Below are positions 59,707 through 64,000 of a DNA stretch of 64,000 nucleotides, piece by piece; positions within the stretch are counted from its first letter, which is position 1, and every line of letters begins with the position of its first letter. Under the pieces are notes generated by a model. That model made no database searches, was not told the DNA's origin, and saw only the letters and a program-made list of their open reading frames with translations. The translations under genes and the position numbers were made by a program. This DNA comes from Nocardia albiluteola (GTDB lineage: Bacteria > Actinomycetota > Actinomycetes > Mycobacteriales > Mycobacteriaceae), in assembly GCF_018860155.1 (NCBI RefSeq), contig NZ_JAHKNI010000002.1, positions 412,713 to 476,712 of the forward strand, read 5' to 3'.

Positions 59707-60234
59707 GTGGGCGATACGTTGCACGTAGGCGATGAACTCGGTCTGGGCCAGTCCCTGCAGGGTGGTGCATACGCGCTGACCCTGCAGAACGACGGCAATC
59801 TGGTGCTGTCCGAACCTGGTGGCGTGGTGTGGGCGACCAATACGCACGGCCAGGGTGTTGTTCGTGCCGTCTTGCAGGACGACGGCAATTTCGTGGTGTA
59901 CAAGGATGATGGCGCGGCATGGGCCACGCATACCAACGGCATGGACGCGGATCGCCTGGTTGTGCAGGCGGACCGCAACGTGGTGTTGTTCGGCAGGGAC
60001 GGCAGCCCGCTGTGGGCGTCGGACACCTTTACCGACAACCCGATCGCGGCCGCCGAGCAGATGAACATGGGTGCGCCGGCCACGCATACTTACACGGTCG
60101 CGGCGGGCGACACGCTGTGGGCGATCGCCGAACGCTTCTACGGCGACGGCAACCGGTACATGGATATCGCCATGGCCAGTGGCATCGACAACCCCGACGC
60201 GGTCAACGTGGGTCAGGTGCTGACCATCCCGTAA
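59707..60234 (+). CDS. B-type (mannose-specific) lectin-LysM protein
   Basis: 175 residues. Residues 1-115 are a bulb-lectin beta-prism with three QxDxNxVxY-like sites: LQNDGNLVLSE, LQDDGNFVVYK and VQADRNVVLFG, the second fully canonical. Residues 125-175 are a LysM domain, HTYTVAAGDTLWAIAERFYGDGNRYMDIA, ending GQVLTIP. No signal peptide is visible despite domains that bind mannose polymers and peptidoglycan. GTG start with AAAGGAAG upstream. A mannose-binding lectin with this architecture is known in M. smegmatis. Target could be mannosylated envelope glycans. Confidence 0.9.
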   Translation: MGDTLHVGDELGLGQSLQGGAYALTLQNDGNLVLSEPGGVVWATNTHGQGVVRAVLQDDGNFVVYKDDGAAWATHTNGMDADRLVVQADRNVVLFGRDGSPLWASDTFTDNPIAAAEQMNMGAPATHTYTVAAGDTLWAIAERFYGDGNRYMDIAMASGIDNPDAVNVGQVLTIP

Positions 60235-60261
60235 TTCGCGAAAACCTCTGGTATACAACGC

Positions 60262-60298
60262 AAGAGCCCCGACGCCGCTGATCGGCGCCGGGGCTCTT
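60262..60298. terminator. Bidirectional terminator, lectin / rpsR
   Basis: AAGAGCCCCGACGCCG and CGGCGCCGGGGCTCTT form a 16-bp stem (one G-T type mismatch) with a 5-nt loop, between convergent genes. Confidence 0.85.
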
Positions 60299-60310
60299 CG
60301 CGTCCGGCCG

Positions 60311-60565
60311 CTATCGGCTGGTGAAGGGGAGCAGCGCCATCTCGCGCGCGTTCTTCACCGCGATGGCGACCTGACGCTGCTGCTGCGGGGTGAGCCCGGT
60401 GACGCGGCGGCTGCGGATCTTGCCGCGGTCGGAGATGAACGTGCGCAACAGGTTCACATCCTTGTAGTCGACCACCTCGACGCCGGCGGAAATCAGGGGG
60501 TTCTTCTTCGGCCGCCGCGCCTGCTCGGCCCTGATCTTCTTGGACGGTGCTCGCTTGACTGCCAT
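60311..60565 (-). CDS. rpsR: 30S ribosomal protein S18, zinc-free paralogue
   Basis: 84 residues. Core [41 protein letters not shown] is diagnostic of S18. No cysteine at all, so it is the C-minus form that replaces the zinc-binding protein in zinc starvation. ATG at 60565 with AAAGGA upstream. Fourth gene of rpmB-rpmG-rpsN-rpsR, the same order as M. tuberculosis Rv2058c-Rv2055c. A 114-bp gap to rpsN holds the leader motif shared with purN. Confidence 0.95.
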   Translation of the reverse strand: MAVKRAPSKKIRAEQARRPKKNPLISAGVEVVDYKDVNLLRTFISDRGKIRSRRVTGLTPQQQRQVAIAVKNAREMALLPFTSR

Positions 60566-60598
60566 ATCAGCATCCTTTCTCGGCATGAGCTCTGATCT

Positions 60599-60615
60599 CT
60601 ACGTGGTTACGCAAG
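60599..60615 (-). promoter_or_regulatory. 17-bp leader motif shared with purN
   Basis: On the minus strand, GGAGGC(N4)CTTGCGTAACCACGTAG, 34 bp before the rpsR start. A 14-codon frame starting at an ATG (MSGQGSEAATCVTT) ends on the TAG of the motif. Confidence 0.5.
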
Positions 60616-60679
60616 TTGCCGCCTCCGAGCCCTGACCGCTCATGCCGGGGTTCCTTACTCGCTCACGAGATCCGGGTGT

Positions 60680-60988
60680 CTACCAACTCGATTTGTGCAC
60701 ACCGGGCAGCTCTCCGCGGTGGGCCATTTCGCGCACGCGTACTCGGGAAAGTCCGAATTTCCGTAGATATCCACGGGGGCGGCCATCCGTAGTATCCCGA
60801 TTGCGTAATCGTACCGGACTGGCGTCGCGGGGTAGGCGCTGTAGGGCGGCATACAGTTCGGCCGCGTCCGGCGCGCCGGCGGCCGCGGCTCGGCGCGCGG
60901 CCTCCTTCAGTTCGGCACGCCGTTCGGCATGCCGCGCGGCGATGATCCGGCGCCGCTCGTTGCGTGCGATCTTGGATTTCTTGGCCAT
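60680..60988 (-). CDS. rpsN: 30S ribosomal protein S14, zinc-free long form
   Basis: 102 residues: [30 protein letters not shown], then [54 protein letters not shown]. It lacks the CxxC motifs of the zinc form and has the longer insertion of the C-minus form. The start overlaps the stop of a 25-codon ORF (TGATG). Confidence 0.95.
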   Translation of the reverse strand: MAKKSKIARNERRRIIAARHAERRAELKEAARRAAAAGAPDAAELYAALQRLPRDASPVRLRNRDTTDGRPRGYLRKFGLSRVRVREMAHRGELPGVHKSSW

Positions 60989-61065
60989 CAGTGCTCCCGC
61001 GTGTTCTCTTGTGCCGCCGGCCTTTTGCCTCGCTGGCCCGGTTTCGGTCCCGGCCGCGCGGTCAT
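60988..61065 (-). CDS. 25-residue basic micro-ORF coupled to rpmG and rpsN
   Basis: Starts inside the rpmG stop (TGATG) and ends inside the rpsN start (TGATG). The product [25 protein letters not shown] is basic, Pro/Gly/Arg-rich and has no cysteine. It is too short for homology; it may encode a peptide or only serve to carry ribosomes from rpmG to rpsN. Confidence 0.45.
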   Translation of the reverse strand: MTARPGPKPGQRGKRPAAQENTREH

Positions 61066-61235
61066 CAGCGCTCCTCCCGGAAATCCACGTGGCGGCGCAC
61101 GACGGGGTCGTACTTGCGCAGCACCATGCGGTCCGGATCGTTGCGGCGGTTCTTGCGGGTGACATAGGTGTACCCGGTACCCGCGGTGGACCGCAGCTTG
61201 ATGATCGGGCGAATGTCGGTCGACTTCGATGCCAT
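61065..61235 (-). CDS. rpmG: 50S ribosomal protein L33, zinc-free paralogue
   Basis: 56 residues: [20 protein letters not shown], then [31 protein letters not shown]33 core ([15 protein letters not shown]) is clear, and all four zinc-ligand cysteines are absent. Stop codon overlaps the start of the 25-codon ORF. rpmB ends 12 bp upstream. Confidence 0.95.
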   Translation of the reverse strand: MASKSTDIRPIIKLRSTAGTGYTYVTRKNRRNDPDRMVLRKYDPVVRRHVDFREER

Positions 61236-61247
61236 CGGTCAGCTCCC

Positions 61248-61484
61248 TCAGATCTTTTCGCCGCGGGCGCGCAGCCGGGCGACGACCGCCTCGATGCCGT
61301 CGCGGTCGATGACCTTGATGCCCTTGGCCGACACGGTGAGCCGGATGCGGCGGTCCTCGCTGGGCAGGTAGTAGGTCTTGCGCTGGATGTTGGGGTCCCA
61401 GCGCCGGTTCGTGCGCTGGTGTGAATGCGAGACGGACTTGCCGAATCCGGGACGGCGCCCGGTGACCTGACAGTGTGCCGACAC
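61248..61484 (-). CDS. rpmB: 50S ribosomal protein L28, zinc-starvation paralogue
   Basis: 78 residues: [66 protein letters not shown]. One Cys remains, so no four-cysteine zinc site. GTG start with AGGAGG 7 nt upstream. First gene of the minus-strand operon, starting 21 bp from the nearer Zur-like box. Confidence 0.95.
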   Translation of the reverse strand: MSAHCQVTGRRPGFGKSVSHSHQRTNRRWDPNIQRKTYYLPSEDRRIRLTVSAKGIKVIDRDGIEAVVARLRARGEKI

Positions 61485-61505
61485 CGAATCCTCCTGAATT
61501 GAAGA

Positions 61506-61520
61506 TGAAAACCGTTTTCG
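61506..61520. promoter_or_regulatory. Zur-like box 1 (rpmB side)
   Basis: TGAAAACCGTTTTCG, an inverted repeat resembling the mycobacterial Zur box (TGAAAATGATTTTCA-type). Positioned to control the rpmB-rpmG-rpsN-rpsR operon. Confidence 0.7.
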
Positions 61521-61560
61521 ACAACGGCCGTCGAACACTGTAGCGTGAGCCCCCGGTAAA

Positions 61561-61575
61561 TGAAAATGATTGTCG
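61561..61575. promoter_or_regulatory. Zur-like box 2 (mrf side)
   Basis: TGAAAATGATTGTCG, which matches the TGAAAATGATT half of the mycobacterial Zur box exactly. It ends 12 bp before the mrf start, so zinc-bound Zur would block mrf-rpmE2-rpmF. Confidence 0.75.
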
Positions 61576-61587
61576 AAAGGGGTTCCG

Positions 61588-63033
61588 GTGGTGTCAGCTC
61601 CCGACCGCCGCACGCCCGTGGTGTTGCTGGCCGGTGCGTCCGTCCAGGCCGGGCCGGGCGGCTCGGTGCACGACGGCATGGATCGGGTCGCGCGCACGAT
61701 GCTGGACACGCCCGGCACCGTCGTCGTCCGGCACGACCTGACGGCCCTGAACGAGGGCATCGTGCGCCGGACCGTCTGGTACGGCACACCCGTTGATCTC
61801 GACCCGCAGCGCGCCGGCCCGACGGACGGCAGTGCCGGGTTCACGGACAACGGTGCGGGGTTCATGGAGCCGGGCCCCGGGGCGCGCGGGAACGATCTCT
61901 TCGCGCACCGCGCCGTGACGACCGTGCACGAACTGGCGCACGGCTGCGTCTCCTGCACGCTGCGTGCCGACCTGCTGCCGCTGCTGTGCCTGCTTGCGAC
62001 GCGAGATTCGGTGCGGCGCATCGTGATCGCTCTGGATCCTAGGTTCGAGGCGGAGGCGGAGGCGGTATGCCACGCGATCGAGCACGTCCCGGTGGTCGGC
62101 GTCGCCGGTCGTGTGGACGGGCCGGCGGGGCGCAACGTGCGCATCGGGGCGGTGATCACCGGGCTGGACGCGCAGGCGTGGCCCGTCGACATCCTCGGCG
62201 AGGACACCCTCGCGGACCGGGGTCTCGCGGCCGCCGACGACGAGCGCACGGTCGCGCAGGTGGCCGTGGGGCAGGTCGAATTCGCCGACGCCGTCCTGGT
62301 TTTCGCGCCCGATGCGCTCGGCGGTGGCGACCGGGCGCGCTTGGCGGCGATCCTGGACCGCCTGGTCCCGCTGGCCCCGGCCGAGTGGCTGGACGGCCCC
62401 GCCGGTCCGGACCGCGAACGCGTCGAGGGCCTGCTCGCCCGCCTGCCCGCCGGCGCCCGGCGCGGCCGGATCTTCGATGCGCACGCACCGCTGCTGCGCG
62501 GGCGTCCGCCGCTGCAGGCCGAATACGGTGTGCAGCTGGTCGAATTCGCCGCCTCCCGCCCCTTCCATCCGGCGCGCCTGCACGAGGCGCTGGATGTGCT
62601 GTTCGACGGCGTGGTCACCGCCCGGGGCCGGGTATGGCTGGCCACCCAGCCCGAGGAAGTGGTGTGGCTGGAGTCCGCGGGCGGTGGCCTGCGGGTGGGC
62701 GGCGCGGGCCCCTGGCTGGCCGCCATGAGCCCGGTGGAGTTCGCGGCCGCGGATCCGGATCGCCGCGCGCTGGCCGCGCTGCGCTGGGACGAGCACTTCG
62801 GCGATCGCGACGTCTCGCTGACGATTCTGATCTGCGCGGCCGATCCGGACGAGATCCGGCACGCCCTGCACTGGGCGCTGGTCGACGAGGACGAGCTGCG
62901 CCAGGTGCGCACCGCGCCCGGACTCGTCGCGCAGTGGGAGGACCCCTTCGGCGAATGGCACCGGGATCCCTGCGACACAACCGAATCCGAGGGCGCGACC
63001 GAGGCCGCGCTGCCGCACGACACGCACGAGTAG
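61588..63033 (+). CDS. mrf: CobW/COG0523-like MRF (ribosome hibernation factor-recruiting) protein
   Basis: 481 residues. Related to M. tuberculosis Rv0106 and M. smegmatis MRF, which recruits the hibernation factor MPY to zinc-free ribosomes. The [15 protein letters not shown] stretch is the CxxC metal motif of COG0523 proteins, and the C-terminal part (FSARRPFHP-like [15 protein letters not shown], then [24 protein letters not shown] and [20 protein letters not shown]) is the CobW C-domain. The N-terminal [20 protein letters not shown] lacks the Walker A GKT, as far as I recall also true of Rv0106. GTG at 61588 with AAAGGGG upstream; the frame extends to a TTG at 61570 inside the Zur box. 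Confidence 0.9.
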   Translation: MVSAPDRRTPVVLLAGASVQAGPGGSVHDGMDRVARTMLDTPGTVVVRHDLTALNEGIVRRTVWYGTPVDLDPQRAGPTDGSAGFTDNGAGFMEPGPGARGNDLFAHRAVTTVHELAHGCVSCTLRADLLPLLCLLATRDSVRRIVIALDPRFEAEAEAVCHAIEHVPVVGVAGRVDGPAGRNVRIGAVITGLDAQAWPVDILGEDTLADRGLAAADDERTVAQVAVGQVEFADAVLVFAPDALGGGDRARLAAILDRLVPLAPAEWLDGPAGPDRERVEGLLARLPAGARRGRIFDAHAPLLRGRPPLQAEYGVQLVEFAASRPFHPARLHEALDVLFDGVVTARGRVWLATQPEEVVWLESAGGGLRVGGAGPWLAAMSPVEFAAADPDRRALAALRWDEHFGDRDVSLTILICAADPDEIRHALHWALVDEDELRQVRTAPGLVAQWEDPFGEWHRDPCDTTESEGATEAALPHDTHE

Positions 63034-63045
63034 AAAGGCAGATCC

Positions 63046-63339
63046 ATGAAGGCGGGTATCCACCCCGATTACCATCCGGTGATCTTCGAGGACGTCAGCA
63101 CCGGCAAGCGCTTCCTCACCCGATCCACCGCGACCGGCACGCGCACGGCCGAGTGGACCGACGGCAACAGCTATCCACTGATCACCGTCGATGTCACGAG
63201 CGACTCCCATCCGTTCTGGACCGGCGCGCACCGCGTGCTGGATACCGCCGGGCGGGTGGAGAAGTTCGAACGCAAATATGGCAGGCGCGCGCGTCCCGGC
63301 GCCGCGCAGGCCGCCGAGTCCGAAGGCGAGGCACGCTGA
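63046..63339 (+). CDS. rpmE2: 50S ribosomal protein L31 type B
   Basis: 97 residues: [66 protein letters not shown]. Type B is the zinc-independent L31, with no cysteine here. AAAGG ribosome binding site. Stop overlaps the rpmF start (TGATG). Confidence 0.96.
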   Translation: MKAGIHPDYHPVIFEDVSTGKRFLTRSTATGTRTAEWTDGNSYPLITVDVTSDSHPFWTGAHRVLDTAGRVEKFERKYGRRARPGAAQAAESEGEAR

Positions 63340-63512
63340 TGGCCGTTCCCAAGCGGCGCATGTCCCGATCGAATACCCGTAGCCGGCGGGCGAATTGGAA
63401 GGCGACGCCGCCCGAGCTGGTTCCGGTCACCGTCGGCGGCGTGGTCTATCGGGTGCCGCGGCGCCTCGTGGCCGCGGTGCGGCGGGGAGTAATCGATCCG
63501 GCCCGGCTGTGA
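63339..63512 (+). CDS. rpmF: 50S ribosomal protein L32, zinc-free paralogue
   Basis: 57 residues beginning [20 protein letters not shown], the L32 signature, and ending in a basic tail without the CxxC...CxxC zinc site. Coupled to rpmE2 through TGATG. Last gene of the mrf operon. Confidence 0.94.
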   Translation: MAVPKRRMSRSNTRSRRANWKATPPELVPVTVGGVVYRVPRRLVAAVRRGVIDPARL

Positions 63513-63752
63513 GTTGTGCGATGCGCCTAGTTCGGTAGGGGATTTGGTCATCCACTCGCGAGACATTTGTCTGGATTCGGCGACGAGTTGGCAAATGCCA
63601 CGCAGCGTCCGAGCTGGGGAAGTGTGGCCAGATCGGATCGCGAGGAGGTAGCTGAAAGATGAACTGCGCACTGGGAGTGGGTTATTGGGTGCGAAAAAGT
63701 CCGCGCGAAGTGATGTATTCGTGCCCTCGTGCCGGTAACCTCATCCGGGAGG

Positions 63753-63783
63753 GCGGGTTCCCACTGCAAGTCCGGGAACCCGC
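63753..63783. terminator. Hairpin between rpmF and the last gene
   Basis: GCGGGTTCCC and GGGAACCCGC pair over 10 bp around an 11-nt loop, 12 bp beyond the stop of the minus-strand gene. Confidence 0.6.
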
Positions 63784-63794
63784 TCATCGCCACT

Positions 63795-64000
63795 TCAGGG
63801 GCGGTCGGGCTCGCGGCCCGGCAGGTCCGGCAGCAGCGATTCCAGCCGCGCCACCTGCTCGCCCAGCAGTAGCAGCGCCCCTTCGGCCAGCGAGAGCGGC
63901 CACGGCAGGCGGTGCGGCGACAGGTCCCGCACCTGGTGCTCCAGGTCGGCGACAGTTGCCTCCAGATCGCCTATTTCCGTACGCAGTTCGGCGATCTGCG
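63795..64000 (-). CDS. Coiled-coil protein, 5' partial at window edge
   Basis: The minus-strand frame is open from the window end to TGA at 63795-63797: QIAELRTEIGDLEATVADLEHQVRDL, then SLAEGALLLLGEQVARLESLLPDLPGREPDRP. Heptad leucines indicate a coiled coil. Start and full length lie outside; no family can be named. Confidence 0.6.
   Translation of the reverse strand, partial: QIAELRTEIGDLEATVADLEHQVRDLSPHRLPWPLSLAEGALLLLGEQVARLESLLPDLPGREPDRP

Overview
The window is high-GC chromosomal DNA from a mycolic-acid actinomycete, most likely Nocardia or a close relative. Three things point there. The block pgi / chorismate mutase / pcrA / M23 peptidase / sucCD / DUF5336 / perM / purN / purH follows the gene order known from Mycobacterium tuberculosis (Rv0946c to Rv0957). 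A set of cysteine-free ribosomal-protein paralogues sits next to an mrf-type gene. Accessory genes are abundant, and a giant NRPS fills the first quarter. No taxonomic marker such as 16S rRNA is present, so the genus is an inference.

Layout. 1-16.7 kb: the 3' part of one NRPS gene, with five A-T modules joined by C domains, then a last C domain and a decayed A-domain stub with no thioesterase. 16.7-24.7 kb: SGNH hydrolase and MarR regulator (divergent around a long perfect palindrome), a 14-TM-type MFS exporter, a MerR regulator, an LLM oxidoreductase, a Nudix hydrolase, a membrane protein, and a family 1 encapsulin with its DyP peroxidase cargo. 24.7-28.8 kb: cupin, folA-thyA, cobF and two small exported proteins. 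28.8-36.6 kb: Fpg/Nei glycosylase, methyltransferase/TetR pair, carboxylesterase, DUF2630, MocR regulator with a divergent FMN-binding protein, and a condensation-type acyltransferase. 36.6-40.7 kb: crotonase, TetR and AidB-like acyl-CoA dehydrogenase around a shared operator, then a 5'-truncated epimerase remnant. 40.8-48.7 kb: small membrane protein, pgi, an aldehyde dehydrogenase, three overlapping small related genes, chorismate mutase and pcrA. 48.8-58.7 kb: M23 peptidase, sucCD (with a perfect CRP-type site between them), the DUF5336 and PerM membrane proteins, purN and purH. 58.9-63.5 kb: lipoprotein, lectin-LysM protein, and a divergent zinc-starvation locus (rpsR-rpsN-rpmG-rpmB on the minus strand; mrf-rpmE2-rpmF on the plus strand) with two Zur-like boxes. 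The window ends inside a small coiled-coil gene.

The main points beyond routine annotation are: a 51/52-bp repeat family at three gene starts (merR, purN, lipoprotein), tandem at two of them; an exact 17-bp motif shared by the purN and rpsR leaders; a 25-codon ORF that overlaps its neighbours on both sides (TGATG) inside the zinc-free ribosomal operon; an orphan perfect CRP-type site between convergent genes that may drive a small RNA; the three-gene small-protein cassette; and the decayed end of the NRPS. The encapsulin/DyP pair and the alternative ribosomal set are known systems and are labelled as such.
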